Source: Litorivivens sp041624475 (GTDB lineage Bacteria; Pseudomonadota; Gammaproteobacteria; Pseudomonadales; Spongiibacteraceae). From it: a DNA stretch of 64,000 nt. Each line of letters opens with the position of its first letter. Within the stretch, counting starts at the first letter, position 1. Under the pieces are notes generated by a model that was not told where the DNA came from, searched no databases, and was given only the letters and a program-made list of their open reading frames with translations. The stretch is from contig NZ_JBFJUX010000012.1 of the NCBI RefSeq assembly GCF_041624475.1, positions 1-64,000 on the forward strand, given 5' to 3'. This document shows, one piece after another, positions 6,274 to 16,223 of the stretch. The translations under genes were made by a program, and so were the position numbers.

Positions 6274-9126
6274 TTACAACGCGGCAATCGTGGACTGTTG
6301 CTCACGCATTTTCTGCAGTGACTGCTCTTGAGCGGCCAGCTTTTCCTTCTCCTTGGCGACGACCTCAGCGGGTGCCTTGGCGACGAAGTTATCGTTACCC
6401 AGTTTGCCGGCCAGACGCTGGACTTCTTTTTCCAGTTTGCCAATTTCTTTGCCCAAGCGCGCCAGTTCGGCGTCTTTGTCGATCAGGTCTGCCATGGGCA
6501 CCAGCAGCTCCATGTCGCCAATCAGCTGGGTGGCTGACATCGGTTTGTCTGCGTCAGATGGTAATACGGTGAGGCTGTCGAGTTTTGCCAGTGTAGTCAG
6601 GAACTGCCGGTTCTCCTCGACGCGCCGCTGATCCTCATCCGAGCAGTTGCTGAGTAGTACCGGAATCTGTTTGCCCGGTGGAATATTCATTTCGCCGCGC
6701 ACGGTGCGGATCGCCACGATCACTGCTTTCAGCCACTGTACGTCGGCACTGGCCTGCGGGTTGAGTTTGCTTTGATCTGCCTCGGGATAAGGCTGCAGCA
6801 TGATGCTGTCGCCTTCAACGCCGGCGATGGGCGCCACCTTCTGCCAGATTTCTTCCGTAATAAAAGGCATAAAGGGGTGGGCCAGACGCAGCACGGCTTC
6901 CAGCACCCTGATCAGTGTGCGGCGGGTGCCGCGCTTGGCATCCACGCTGGCATTGTCGTCCCAGAGCACGGGCTTGGACAGTTCCAAGTACCAGTCGCAG
7001 TATTCATTCCAGACAAACTCATAGATTGCCTGAGATGCCAGATCAAAGCGGTACTGAGTGAGAGCTTTTTCTACCGCCGTTTCAGTTTGCTGCAGCTCAG
7101 AGATGATCCAGCGATCAGCCAGGCTCAGTTTGACTTCGCTGTCGAGGCCACAGTCTTCGCCTTCGGTGTTCATCAGCACATAGCGGGCGGCGTTCCACAG
7201 TTTGTTGCAGAAATTGCGATAGCCTTCCAGTCGCTTCATATCCCAGTTGATGTCGCGGCCGGTGGAGGCGAGCGAGTAGAGGGTAAAGCGCAGGGCGTCG
7301 GTGCCGTGGGCGCTGATACCTTCTGGAAAGGCCTTGCGCGTGCGTTTGCCGATCTTTTCAGCCAACTGGGGCTGCATCATATTGCCGGTGCGTTTCTCGA
7401 CCAGTTCTTCTAGCTCGATGCCGTCAATCATGTCCAGCGGGTCGAGTACATTGCCCTTGGATTTGGACATCTTCTGGCCGCTCTCGTCACGGATAAGGCC
7501 GGTGACATAAACGGTTTTGAAGGGCACATGGGGCGTACCGTCTTCGTCCTTCATAAAGTGCATGGTCATCATCGCCATGCGCGCCACCCAGAAAAATATG
7601 ATATCGAAACCGGTGACCAGCACATCGGTGGGGTGGAAGGTTTTCAGGCGCTCGGTAACCTCCGGCCAGCCGAGGGTTCCAAAGGTCCACAGTGCTGAGC
7701 TGAACCAGGTGTCGAGCACGTCGTCGTCCTGATTCAGTTTCGTGGTTTCTGACAGATTGTATTTGCTGCGCACTTCCGCTTCGTCGCGGGCAACGTAGAC
7801 ATTGCCTTCGCTGTCATACCAGGCGGGAATGCGATGACCCCACCACAGCTGGCGGGAAATACACCAGTCCTGAATGTCGCGCATCCAGGAAAAATACATG
7901 TTCTCGTATTGCTTGGGTACAAACTGGATGCGCCCGTCCTCGACCGCTTCGATAGCGGGCTTGGCCAGGGTTTTGGCATCCACAAACCACTGATCCGTAA
8001 GCAGGGGTTCAATGACCAGACCGGAGCGATCGCCGCGAGGAACTTTCAGGGCGTGGTCGTCGATCTTTTCCAGTAAGCCGGCGCTCTCGAAATCCGCCAC
8101 AATCTGCTTGCGGGCCTCGTAGCGATCCAGCCCCGCATAGGCGGCGGGCAGGCTGGCGTCGAGCTCGGTATTTTCACTGCCGTCACTGTTAAACACTTCG
8201 GCCGTGTCGCGAATGGCCGCGTCGATGGTCATGATATTGATCATCGGCAGGCTGTGGCGTTGGCCCACGGCGTAGTCGTTAAAATCGTGGGCCGGGGTAA
8301 TTTTGACGCAGCCACTGCCAAAGTCGCGATCTACATAATCGTCGGCGATCACCGGTATGCGGCGGTTGACCAGCGGCAGCATAACGAACTTACCGATCAG
8401 GTCTGCATAGCGCTCGTCTTTCGGGTTCACCGCCACAGCGGTGTCGCCCAGCATGGTTTCGGGGCGGGTGGTGGCGACCACCAGATAATCTTTGCCATCG
8501 GCGGTAGTGACGCCGTCGGCCAGCGGATAGCGGAAGTTCCAGAGATGGCCCTGCTCTTCGGTGTTTTCCACTTCCAGATCGGAAATGGCGGTATGCAGTT
8601 TTGGGTCCCAGTTGACCAGGCGCTTGCCGCGGTAGATCAGATTGTCGTCGTAAAGGCGAACAAACACTTCCTGTACGGCTTTGTAAAAGCCCTCATCCAT
8701 GGTGAAGCGTTCGTTGTCCCAGTCCACTGACGCGCCTAGCCGGCGCAGCTGGCGGGTGATGGTGCCGCCGGACTCCGCCTTCCATTCCCACACTTTTTCC
8801 AGAAACTTTTCGCGGCCCAAGTCGTGGCGCGTTTTGTTGTCCTCGTGCGCCAGTTTGCGCTCCACCACCATCTGGGTGGCGATGCCGGCGTGGTCGGTGC
8901 CAACTTGCCAGAGGGTATTGCGTCCTTTCATGCGCTGGTAGCGGGTCAGGGCATCCATGATGGAATCCTGAAAGGCATGCCCCATGTGCAGGCTGCCGGT
9001 GACATTGGGCGGCGGGATCATGATGCAATAGGATTCACCGCTCCCGGACGGGCGGAAATAACCTTTGTCTTCCCATGCTTTGCCCCAATGGGCTTCGATC
9101 TTGCCTGGCTGAAATGTCTTGTCCAT
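6274..9126 (-). CDS. valS: valyl-tRNA synthetase
   Basis: A 950-residue class I aminoacyl-tRNA synthetase that charges tRNA-Val, the same length as the E. coli enzyme. The HIGH-type motif appears as HMGH at residues 47-50 after PPPNVTGSL, and the second ATP motif as KMSKS in GQKMSKSKGNV around residue 555. The C-terminal ~65 residues form the expected coiled-coil arm (Leu/Lys/Glu repeats). ATG at 9126 is chosen because the longer frame to 9231 adds 35 residues not found in the family. It is the last gene of pepA-holC-valS, a gammaproteobacterial order. Confidence 0.98.
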   Translation of the reverse strand: MDKTFQPGKIEAHWGKAWEDKGYFRPSGSGESYCIMIPPPNVTGSLHMGHAFQDSIMDALTRYQRMKGRNTLWQVGTDHAGIATQMVVERKLAHEDNKTRHDLGREKFLEKVWEWKAESGGTITRQLRRLGASVDWDNERFTMDEGFYKAVQEVFVRLYDDNLIYRGKRLVNWDPKLHTAISDLEVENTEEQGHLWNFRYPLADGVTTADGKDYLVVATTRPETMLGDTAVAVNPKDERYADLIGKFVMLPLVNRRIPVIADDYVDRDFGSGCVKITPAHDFNDYAVGQRHSLPMINIMTIDAAIRDTAEVFNSDGSENTELDASLPAAYAGLDRYEARKQIVADFESAGLLEKIDDHALKVPRGDRSGLVIEPLLTDQWFVDAKTLAKPAIEAVEDGRIQFVPKQYENMYFSWMRDIQDWCISRQLWWGHRIPAWYDSEGNVYVARDEAEVRSKYNLSETTKLNQDDDVLDTWFSSALWTFGTLGWPEVTERLKTFHPTDVLVTGFDIIFFWVARMAMMTMHFMKDEDGTPHVPFKTVYVTGLIRDESGQKMSKSKGNVLDPLDMIDGIELEELVEKRTGNMMQPQLAEKIGKRTRKAFPEGISAHGTDALRFTLYSLASTGRDINWDMKRLEGYRNFCNKLWNAARYVLMNTEGEDCGLDSEVKLSLADRWIISELQQTETAVEKALTQYRFDLASQAIYEFVWNEYCDWYLELSKPVLWDDNASVDAKRGTRRTLIRVLEAVLRLAHPFMPFITEEIWQKVAPIAGVEGDSIMLQPYPEADQSKLNPQASADVQWLKAVIVAIRTVRGEMNIPPGKQIPVLLSNCSDEDQRRVEENRQFLTTLAKLDSLTVLPSDADKPMSATQLIGDMELLVPMADLIDKDAELARLGKEIGKLEKEVQRLAGKLGNDNFVAKAPAEVVAKEKEKLAAQEQSLQKMREQQSTIAAL

Positions 9127-9240
9127 AAATCCAATCGTTACAACGTGAAGGGAACGGCGGCAACCGTGCCGTAAAAGGCGACCAATTATACTGGAATTGG
9201 GTGATGAGGCCACCGATGGCGGCCTGTGCACCGGCGCCGC

Positions 9241-9663
9241 TCAGGCGATTTTGTGCGTGTTCAGCGGATAACCCCGATCCTTGTAGAAGCGATAGCGCTC
9301 GCGGCTCGGCGGCAACCAGTCGGGCGCTTGGCAGACAATTTCGCCGAGACGGGCGAAACGACTGAAAAAGTCCGGGATTTGCGGGGCGAAATTTATAAAC
9401 AGGTCGCCCGCCGGTGGCGGTTCCTGATCCCAGGCGATCACAATAGTGTCATTGGTGTTGGCCGATTTCAGCGCGTGTGGCACAAAGCTTGGCGGCGAAA
9501 AGCTCCACAGCAGTTCATCGAGTGCCAGCCCCTGCGCCTCGTCGGCACAGTGCAGGTAGATGGACATACCGCGTTTGTGTGCCTTCTCCGCCAAGCGACA
9601 GCCGTAGAGCAAGGCGTCCTGCGGCTGGGCTGATTGCAGTATGTAGAAATCGACCTGAGTCAT
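9241..9663 (-). CDS. holC: DNA polymerase III chi subunit
   Basis: A 140-residue protein of the chi family, which connects the clamp loader to SSB. It starts with the typical VDFYIL and has the conserved CRLAEKAHKRG and the D-E-LLWSFSPPSFVPH region. The ATG overlaps the pepA stop (TGATG), so translation is coupled. This position between pepA and valS is a strong supporting signature. Confidence 0.95.
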   Translation of the reverse strand: MTQVDFYILQSAQPQDALLYGCRLAEKAHKRGMSIYLHCADEAQGLALDELLWSFSPPSFVPHALKSANTNDTIVIAWDQEPPPAGDLFINFAPQIPDFFSRFARLGEIVCQAPDWLPPSRERYRFYKDRGYPLNTHKIA

Positions 9664-11120
9664 CAGTCAGCACAGTCCAGCAGATACTGCATCAACAGGC
9701 CCACCGGGCGACCGGTGGCGCCTTTGGGTGCTGACAGCCAGGCGGTGCCGGCGATATCCAGGTGGGCCCAGGTCAGGTTTTTGGTAAAGCGCGAGAGGAA
9801 GCAGGCTGCAGTCACGCTGCCGGCTTCCGGCCCGCCGATATTGGCAATATCGGCAAAGTTGGAGTCGAGCTGGCTCTGGTATTCGTCCCACAATGGCATA
9901 TGCCAGGCGCGGTCGCCGCTGCGCTCGCCCGCAGCGAGCAGCTTTTCCGCGAAGGTGTCGTCATTACTGTACAGGCCGCTGGCATGGCGACCAAGCGCCA
10001 CGACGCAGGCACCGGTCAGGGTGGCAATGTCGATAACGGCTGCGGGCTTGAAACGCTCTGAATAGGTCAGGGCATCACACAACACCAGTCGGCCTTCGGC
10101 GTCAGTGTTCAATACTTCAATGGTCTGACCGGACATACTGGTGACCACGTCGCCGGGTTTGGTGGCTCGCCCGCTGGGCAGGTTTTCAGAGGCCGCGATA
10201 ATGCCAACCACATTAATGGAAAGTTCGAGCGCGGTAACGGCGTTCATGGCGCCCATTACACTGGCCGCGCCGCACATGTCGTATTTCATTTCGTCCATTT
10301 TGGCGCCGGGCTTGATACTGATGCCGCCGCTGTCAAAGGTGATGCCCTTGCCGACCAGAACCTGAGGCTTGGCCGACTTCTTGCCGCCCTGGTATTCCAT
10401 CACGATCAATTTGGCGGGCTCGTCACTGCCGGCGCTGACGGACAGCAGCGAACCCATGCCCAGTTCGCGCATTTTTTTCTCATCGAGCACAGTGACTTTC
10501 AATTTGTCACTTTTGCGGCCCAGTGCCTTGGCTTCTTTGGCAAGAAAGCTGGGTGTGCAATAGTTGCCGGGCAGGTTGCCGAGCTGGCGGGCAACGTTAA
10601 TGCCCTGGCCGATGGCCTGGCCCTGGGCGAGTGCCTTTTTGGCCGCAGCATTGCCGGCTGCCAGCAAGATCAGCTTTTTCAGGCCGGGTTCGGCTTTTTT
10701 GCTGAGCGAGGCGGTGTATTGATAGTTGCCTGTTTCCGCCAGTCGCGCCAGGGCGCTGATCTGGGCTTCGCTGCTGAGCACGCGGCTGTTTATCAGCACC
10801 GCGGCATCGCTCAGCTTGTGCGTTTTGAGAGCGTTGAACGCTGCAGTCGCGGCCTTGTCGTAGCTTTTTGCATCGACTGAATCGGCTTCACCCAGCCCGA
10901 CCAGCAGCACGCGTTCGGCGCTTAGAGCGTCGCACCAGGGCAGCATCAAGGTTTGCGCGCCCTTGCCTGAAAAGTCGCCGCGCTTGACCAGGCGTTCAAT
11001 GGCAGCGTTCAGTGTGGCATCGCCGGGCAGAGCCTTGAGATCCTCCACCGTCAGCGGCAAGACTAGGCAGGCGCTCTTCTGGCGGCTCAGGGTAGAAGGG
11101 GCTTTCAGGCTGATTTGCAT
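9663..11120 (-). CDS. pepA: leucyl aminopeptidase (M17)
   Basis: A 485-residue two-zinc aminopeptidase of the M17 family, which also acts as a DNA-binding architectural protein in Xer recombination and in carAB control in E. coli. The metal and active-site motif NTDAEGRL is present at about residue 330, with GKGITFDSGGISIKPG (Lys/Asp ligands) about 75 residues earlier. Length is normal. It heads the operon with holC and valS and diverges from lptF across 108 nt. Confidence 0.97.
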   Translation of the reverse strand: MQISLKAPSTLSRQKSACLVLPLTVEDLKALPGDATLNAAIERLVKRGDFSGKGAQTLMLPWCDALSAERVLLVGLGEADSVDAKSYDKAATAAFNALKTHKLSDAAVLINSRVLSSEAQISALARLAETGNYQYTASLSKKAEPGLKKLILLAAGNAAAKKALAQGQAIGQGINVARQLGNLPGNYCTPSFLAKEAKALGRKSDKLKVTVLDEKKMRELGMGSLLSVSAGSDEPAKLIVMEYQGGKKSAKPQVLVGKGITFDSGGISIKPGAKMDEMKYDMCGAASVMGAMNAVTALELSINVVGIIAASENLPSGRATKPGDVVTSMSGQTIEVLNTDAEGRLVLCDALTYSERFKPAAVIDIATLTGACVVALGRHASGLYSNDDTFAEKLLAAGERSGDRAWHMPLWDEYQSQLDSNFADIANIGGPEAGSVTAACFLSRFTKNLTWAHLDIAGTAWLSAPKGATGRPVGLLMQYLLDCAD

Positions 11121-11228
11121 GTTTGGCCTCGCGCAGTGGGTGCAAAGTAAGGATAATGACGTTTTTGACAGGCCACACAGTGTAATGCCTGCCCAACCAT
11201 CAGGAAAGTTCCACAGGGTTAAGCTGTC

Positions 11229-12326
11229 TTGATTCTTTACCGCTACATTGCCAGCGAACTGCTCAAGTCGATGTTTGCCGTCACCTTTATTCTGCTGGTG
11301 ATCATCATGAGCGGACGCCTGATCAAGTATCTGGCCGATGTCGCCGCCGGTGAATTGGCGCCGGACTTTCTGTTCCTGATCATGCTCTACCGTCTGCCCA
11401 ATTTTCTGGAAGTGATTCTGCCGCTAGGGATGTTTATCGGCATTCTGCTCAGCTATGGGCGGCTGTATGTGGATTCTGAAGTGGCAGTGATGAACGCCTG
11501 CGGCATCAGCCGCCTGCAATTGCTCAAGCTCGCTGCCGCGCCCATTCTGCTGGTGACTTTCGGGGTGGGATTGCTGAGTATGGTGGTCACCCCCGCCGGT
11601 ATTCGCGCCTATGAGGCGCTCTTGGTGGAAAGTAAGGCCTCGGAGGGTTTGCGCGCAGCGGTGGAAGCGCGCTTTCGTCTCGATGAGCGCAGCGGCCGAG
11701 TGACGTATATAGAAAGCCTCAATCGGGACAATGATGGTATGTCCGGCGTGTTTATCGCCCAACCCATGGAAACCGATAAAGGCCGTGAGCTGGTGGCGGT
11801 TATCGGAGCCGATCAGGGTTTTTTCGATATGGATGAGCGCAGCGGACAGCGCTATCTGGTACTCGACAATGGCGTGCGTTACGTCGGTGAGCCGGGAGAA
11901 CTGGATTATCAGGTGGCCCGCTTTGCACGCTACGGACAGTGGCTGCAGGACAAATCCCAGAATCGGGGCCGCAAGGCCGCCGATGGCAAGAGCACCGGTG
12001 AACTGTGGGGCTCAGATCAGCCTAACGATCGCGCGGCGCTGCAGTGGCGCCTGTCGCTGGCGCTGTTGGTGCCTGTTGTTGCCCTGCTGGCAGTGGCCTT
12101 GAGTAAAACGGACCATCGCAGTGGTCGTTACTCAAAAATGTTCCCGGCATTCATGTTGTACATGCTGTACCTGATCGCCCTGAACGCAGGGCGGGAAGGG
12201 CTGGCCAAGGGTGATCTGCCGGCGATACCCGGATTGTGGGGGATTCATTTCGGTTTTTTAGTGTTTGGTTTGTTGCTGATGTTGGGGCCTGACTGGCTTC
12301 GTCGCTGGCGGGCGAGGTCCGCATGA
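11229..12326 (+). CDS. lptF: LPS export ABC transporter permease LptF
   Basis: A 365-residue inner-membrane subunit of the LptB2FGC exporter that extracts lipopolysaccharide and passes it to the periplasmic bridge. Membrane helices flank a periplasmic jellyroll of about 150 residues (about 115-260), and the N-terminus (ILYRYIASELLKS) matches LptF. The start is TTG at 11229; no ATG gives a family-like N-terminus, and AGGG lies about 10 nt upstream. The last 4 nt overlap lptG (ATGA). Confidence 0.95.
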   Translation: MILYRYIASELLKSMFAVTFILLVIIMSGRLIKYLADVAAGELAPDFLFLIMLYRLPNFLEVILPLGMFIGILLSYGRLYVDSEVAVMNACGISRLQLLKLAAAPILLVTFGVGLLSMVVTPAGIRAYEALLVESKASEGLRAAVEARFRLDERSGRVTYIESLNRDNDGMSGVFIAQPMETDKGRELVAVIGADQGFFDMDERSGQRYLVLDNGVRYVGEPGELDYQVARFARYGQWLQDKSQNRGRKAADGKSTGELWGSDQPNDRAALQWRLSLALLVPVVALLAVALSKTDHRSGRYSKMFPAFMLYMLYLIALNAGREGLAKGDLPAIPGLWGIHFGFLVFGLLLMLGPDWLRRWRARSA

Positions 12327-13384
12327 TCAAGCTTGACGCCTACGTGGGGCGAACGGTTACCGCTGCGATTCTGTTGGTTCTGCTGGTCATTGTTGGTATC
12401 GACCTGCTGACCGCACTGATTGACGAGCTGGAGGATGTCAGTGATGACTACAGCTTCTTCCAGGTTGCCAAATATGTTTTGCTGACCACGCCGACAAGCC
12501 TTTATGAGTACCTGCCTTTTGCGGCCTTGGTCGGCTGTCTGGCCGGACTCGGCTCGCTGGCTGGCACCAGTGAGCTGGTTGTCATGCGCGCTGCCGGTAT
12601 CAGTACGGGCCGACTGGTCTGGTCGGTTATCAAGCCGGCCTTGTGGCTGACCTTTCTGGGGCTGTGCATTGCCGAATTTGTCGCGCCGCGTTTTCAGCAG
12701 ATCGCGGAAAGCGGCAGGGCGATTGCCCTGCAGGAAGAGGGCAAGGTGCACTCGGAATATGGCATGTGGCACCGGGAAGGTGACAGCTACATGCATTTCA
12801 ATGCGGTGGAAGCCGGCGGTATCCTGCACGGGGTTGTGGTCTACCAGTTCGGTGAGGGCCGCGAGCTTGAAAAGGTGGTCTACGCCGAACGCGCCATCTT
12901 CACGAATAGTGAGTGGCTGCTTGAAGACGGTTCGGTGTCGCACTTTTCAGCCAGCGGTGCGAACAAAGAGCTTTTCTCGCAACTCGACTGGGATACCGAG
13001 CTGACGCCCGAGTTGCTCAACATTCTGGTGCTGGATCCGGCGGACTTGTCGATCAGCGGTATCTGGCAATACGCCAATTACCTGCAGGAACAAGGGGTGA
13101 GTGCGGCGGAGTACGAGTTGGCCTTCTGGCAGAAAATACTGCAGCCGCTGGCGATTCTGGCGCTGGTGCTGGTCGCGATTTCGTTTGTCTTTGGCCCATT
13201 GCGACAGGTCACCATGGGCTTTCGTGTGTTTACCGGTGTGATGGTGGGTATCGTGTTTCGCACGATGCAGGATATGCTTGGTCCCGCCAGTCTGGTGTTT
13301 GGCTTCGAGCCCCTGGTGGCAACCCTGATCCCCATTGGCCTGTGTTTCCTGTTTGGCGCGGCGATGATGATGCGCCGGGTGTAA
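12323..13384 (+). CDS. lptG: LPS export ABC transporter permease LptG
   Basis: A 353-residue partner of LptF with the same plan: N-terminal helices (LDAYVGRTVTAAILLVLLVIVGIDLL), a central periplasmic domain and C-terminal helices. It overlaps lptF by 4 nt, so the two subunits are translationally coupled. In this order lptFG is typically divergent from pepA, as here. Confidence 0.96.
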   Translation: MIKLDAYVGRTVTAAILLVLLVIVGIDLLTALIDELEDVSDDYSFFQVAKYVLLTTPTSLYEYLPFAALVGCLAGLGSLAGTSELVVMRAAGISTGRLVWSVIKPALWLTFLGLCIAEFVAPRFQQIAESGRAIALQEEGKVHSEYGMWHREGDSYMHFNAVEAGGILHGVVVYQFGEGRELEKVVYAERAIFTNSEWLLEDGSVSHFSASGANKELFSQLDWDTELTPELLNILVLDPADLSISGIWQYANYLQEQGVSAAEYELAFWQKILQPLAILALVLVAISFVFGPLRQVTMGFRVFTGVMVGIVFRTMQDMLGPASLVFGFEPLVATLIPIGLCFLFGAAMMMRRV

Positions 13385-13396
13385 TCTGGTCTGCCG

Positions 13397-13891
13397 TCAG
13401 CCCTTTTTCTTTTTGGGCAGACGGATCACTCGCGTGCCCGACAAGCGGTCGTGCCAGCTCAACTTTTCCCTGTCCACCCAAACCCACCAATAGCCGATAA
13501 AACCCGGCGCCATTGATAGGGTCGCCGCGAGGCAGCGGGCGATGCATCGCAGCCAGCCCGGTTTGCTGCCGTCACGGGTTTGCACCTGTATTCGCCAGGC
13601 CTGCATGCCCAGCGTCTGTCCATTTTTGCGCCAGAACAGGCTGTAAAAACCGATCACAACGGCGACCAGATAAAGCTGAAAGCCCAAACCGGCCAGCAGG
13701 GGGTCGGCTTTGTGCATGACCTGGCTGCTGGCTTCGGGAATATTGGGGTCGAGTTTGCCGGTCACCAGAACCGCGAGCAAGGTCGCCAGACAGAGCAGGG
13801 CGAACAGCAGCATGGCGTCGTAGACCATCGCCATAATGCGCGGCAGAACCCCGGCGGGCGGAAAGGGCTGTTCGGAAGATGCGTCGGTCAT
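13397..13891 (-). CDS. RDD family membrane protein
   Basis: A 164-residue protein with three hydrophobic segments (about 26-46, 68-88 and 120-136) and the RDD-family features: Pro/Arg-rich start (PAGVLPRIMAMVYDAMLL), FWRKNGQTLGMQAWRIQV in the middle, and the D-R-LSGTRVI end. Function is not established; some members are ion/proton antiporters. It is convergent with lptG (12 nt apart), a neighbour arrangement common in pseudomonads. Confidence 0.88.
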   Translation of the reverse strand: MTDASSEQPFPPAGVLPRIMAMVYDAMLLFALLCLATLLAVLVTGKLDPNIPEASSQVMHKADPLLAGLGFQLYLVAVVIGFYSLFWRKNGQTLGMQAWRIQVQTRDGSKPGWLRCIARCLAATLSMAPGFIGYWWVWVDREKLSWHDRLSGTRVIRLPKKKKG

Positions 13892-14124
13892 GGCTCAGGC
13901 GGTTTCCGTGCGGAACAAAATTCGGCGCGCAGTATAGCATGTAGCTCGAGAGCACTGAGTGTTTGCACGGCAGGCTTACCATCGTGTAATGGCCGGCCCC
14001 CGGCGCTGACAGGAGCCACGGTTAGTGCTAACCTCGCCTGAAACCTCAGCCGGTGCTGTCATTTGTTTCATTTCACTGACGAATCGTGTCGGCCAATCCC
14101 AATAAGAGTAAACAGGATCTGCGC

Positions 14125-14802
14125 ATGCGTGTTCTGGTAATTGAAGATGACGCCACGGTGGCGGACTACATTGTCAAAGGCCTCAAGGAAAGCGGATACA
14201 ACGTGGACTATGCCGCCGATGGCAAAGTCGGGCTGGTGAAGGCTACCACTGAAAATTATGACGTCGCCATCGTCGATCGCATGCTGCCCCATGTCGATGG
14301 TCTGACGATCATCCAGACGCTGCGCGCCTCCAACAATACGACGCCGGTTCTGATTCTCAGCGCCCTTGGCGATGTGGACGATCGTGTCAAAGGGCTAAAG
14401 GCCGGCGGCGATGACTATCTGGTCAAACCCTTCGCCTTTGCCGAGCTGCTGGCGCGAATTGAAGCGGTACTGCGACGCCAGGAATCCACGGCGACGCAGA
14501 CACGACTGAAAGTCGGCGATCTGGAAATGGACCTGCTGGCTCATAAAGTGACGCGTGCCGGAGAAGTGTTCAACCTGCAACCGCGCGAATACAAGTTACT
14601 GGAATACCTGATGCGCCATGCCGGTCAGGTCGTTACCCGCACCATGCTGCTGGAAAATGTCTGGGACTATCATTTCGATCCGCAAACCAATGTGATTGAT
14701 GTGCATATCAGTCGCTTGCGTCAGAAGATCGACAAGGGCTTTGACAAGCAGCTGCTGACCACCGTGCGTGGTGCCGGGTATATGCTGGATGATCCTGAGT
14801 AA
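14125..14802 (+). CDS. OmpR-family response regulator
   Basis: A 225-residue transcriptional regulator. The receiver domain (1-120) has the acidic pair D8/D9, the phosphorylation site D51 (VDRML) and the conserved Lys in DDYLVKPF; the C-terminal winged helix ends with the OmpR-like TVRGAGYML. The ATG at 14125 is preferred over GTG at 14086 because it places the receiver at the usual position and has AGGAT 6 nt upstream. It overlaps the partner kinase by 14 nt. The signal and targets are unknown; the subfamily is similar to those answering metals or envelope stress. Confidence 0.93.
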   Translation: MRVLVIEDDATVADYIVKGLKESGYNVDYAADGKVGLVKATTENYDVAIVDRMLPHVDGLTIIQTLRASNNTTPVLILSALGDVDDRVKGLKAGGDDYLVKPFAFAELLARIEAVLRRQESTATQTRLKVGDLEMDLLAHKVTRAGEVFNLQPREYKLLEYLMRHAGQVVTRTMLLENVWDYHFDPQTNVIDVHISRLRQKIDKGFDKQLLTTVRGAGYMLDDPE

Positions 14803-16159
14803 AGTATTTAACAGCTTTACCTTCCGCTTTATGTCCGGCTATGTAGCCGGGCTCAGCATTACCGTCTTTTTGGTACTGGCGGCAATCTATACCCTGATTT
14901 CGCGGGACTACTTCACCCAGGTTCACAACACCATTCAGGAGGAGCTCGATGCGCTTACCGTCACCTATCAAGAGGGCGGTGCCGAGGCTGTTTCAGAGTT
15001 TGTTGAGGTGCACGCCGGACCTGATCGCCTGATTCGGTTTTTCTTTCTGGTGGTCGACGAAAATTACGAGCCGATTGCCGGCAACCTCGACCGCTGGCCC
15101 GATCCGCGTCAGTACCGGGACGGTTGGCTGGGTTTTGACCTGAAGCTGCTGTCGGGTGACTGGGATGAGGTAGGCACCGAGTTCGTCGCCCGTTCGCGCA
15201 CCCTTGATACCGGTGAAACGGTGATGGTGGCGCGCCACTATGCCGACGTTATCAACAGTGCCAAGCTGGTCAGTGGTGCGCTGACCCGCTCGCTGATCGC
15301 AACCATCGTACTGGGTATCATTGGCGGGGCCATTGTTGCCAGTCGGCTGGTGCGCCGCATCGACGACATGAATCAAAGCCTTAACCGTATTATGTCGGGC
15401 GATCTCAGTGAGCGCATTGAAGTGCACGACAGTCACGGAGATTTTCGTCGCATGGCGGAAAACCTCAACAAGATGCTCGATAAAATCGAGCAGCTGATGC
15501 TGGGGATGCGGCAGGTATCTGACAATATTGCCCACGATTTGCGTACACCATTAACCCGTCTGCGCAACAAGCTTTCCGATCTGCAGCAATCCTCCAACGA
15601 GCCCGATCGTGTGCAGGATTTGATTGATGAGGCAGACGGCTTGCTGGCGACCTTCAGCGCTCTGCTGCGTATCGCCCAGGTCGAGTCCGGCAACCCCCGC
15701 TCCGGCTTTACTCAGGTAGATGTCAGAACCATTCTGCTGGACGTGATCGAGCTCTATGAACCTCTGGCGCTGGAGAAAAATCAAACCGTCGAAACAGATC
15801 TGGCCCGGGTGCCCGCATTGAGTGGTGATCGCAATTTGCTGTTTCAGGCCATTGCCAATCTGGTCGACAACGCCATCAAGTACACCCCGGAGCAGGGCAA
15901 GGTGATGGTGCGACTGTGGGCGCAGCAGGAGCAGGTCGTTATCGAGGTGGCGGATTCCGGCCCCGGTGTGTCCCCCGCCGAGCGCGACAAGGTGTTGCAG
16001 CGTTTTTATCGGGTCGAAGCCAGTCGCAGTGAACAGCCCGGCAATGGTCTGGGGCTGAGTCTGGTTAACGCAGTGGTGAAATTACACGGCGGCAGTGTGC
16101 AGCTGACGGACAACTTCCCGGGCTTGCGGGTCAGCCTGCGGATGCCTTTGAGTGCATAG
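14789..16159 (+). CDS. sensor histidine kinase of the adjacent two-component system
   Basis: A 456-residue membrane kinase. There is an N-terminal helix near 12-35, a periplasmic domain of roughly 125 residues, a second helix near 165-188, a HAMP linker (RIDDMNQSLNRIMSGDLSER), the H box with phospho-accepting His in DNIAHDLRTPLTR, and the N, G1 and G2 boxes of the HATPase domain (NLVDNAIKY, DSGPGVS, GNGLGLSLV). The start at 14789 lies inside the response-regulator gene, so both proteins are made in a coupled way. Confidence 0.93.
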   Translation: MILSKVFNSFTFRFMSGYVAGLSITVFLVLAAIYTLISRDYFTQVHNTIQEELDALTVTYQEGGAEAVSEFVEVHAGPDRLIRFFFLVVDENYEPIAGNLDRWPDPRQYRDGWLGFDLKLLSGDWDEVGTEFVARSRTLDTGETVMVARHYADVINSAKLVSGALTRSLIATIVLGIIGGAIVASRLVRRIDDMNQSLNRIMSGDLSERIEVHDSHGDFRRMAENLNKMLDKIEQLMLGMRQVSDNIAHDLRTPLTRLRNKLSDLQQSSNEPDRVQDLIDEADGLLATFSALLRIAQVESGNPRSGFTQVDVRTILLDVIELYEPLALEKNQTVETDLARVPALSGDRNLLFQAIANLVDNAIKYTPEQGKVMVRLWAQQEQVVIEVADSGPGVSPAERDKVLQRFYRVEASRSEQPGNGLGLSLVNAVVKLHGGSVQLTDNFPGLRVSLRMPLSA

Positions 16160-16223
16160 CCCTTACATCGCCGCTCAAATTAATCCTGGGGACCTCTGAT
16201 TAGTTCGACGATAGCTCAGGCTT

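Noticed and set aside
6772..8730. Several plus-strand frames inside valS
   Set aside because: They are antisense to a complete 950-residue synthetase.
11165..11193. TTGACA at 11165-11170 as a -35 for lptF
   Set aside because: The sequence 16-18 nt further on (CCTGCC region) is not a -10, and TGTAAT is only 10 nt away.
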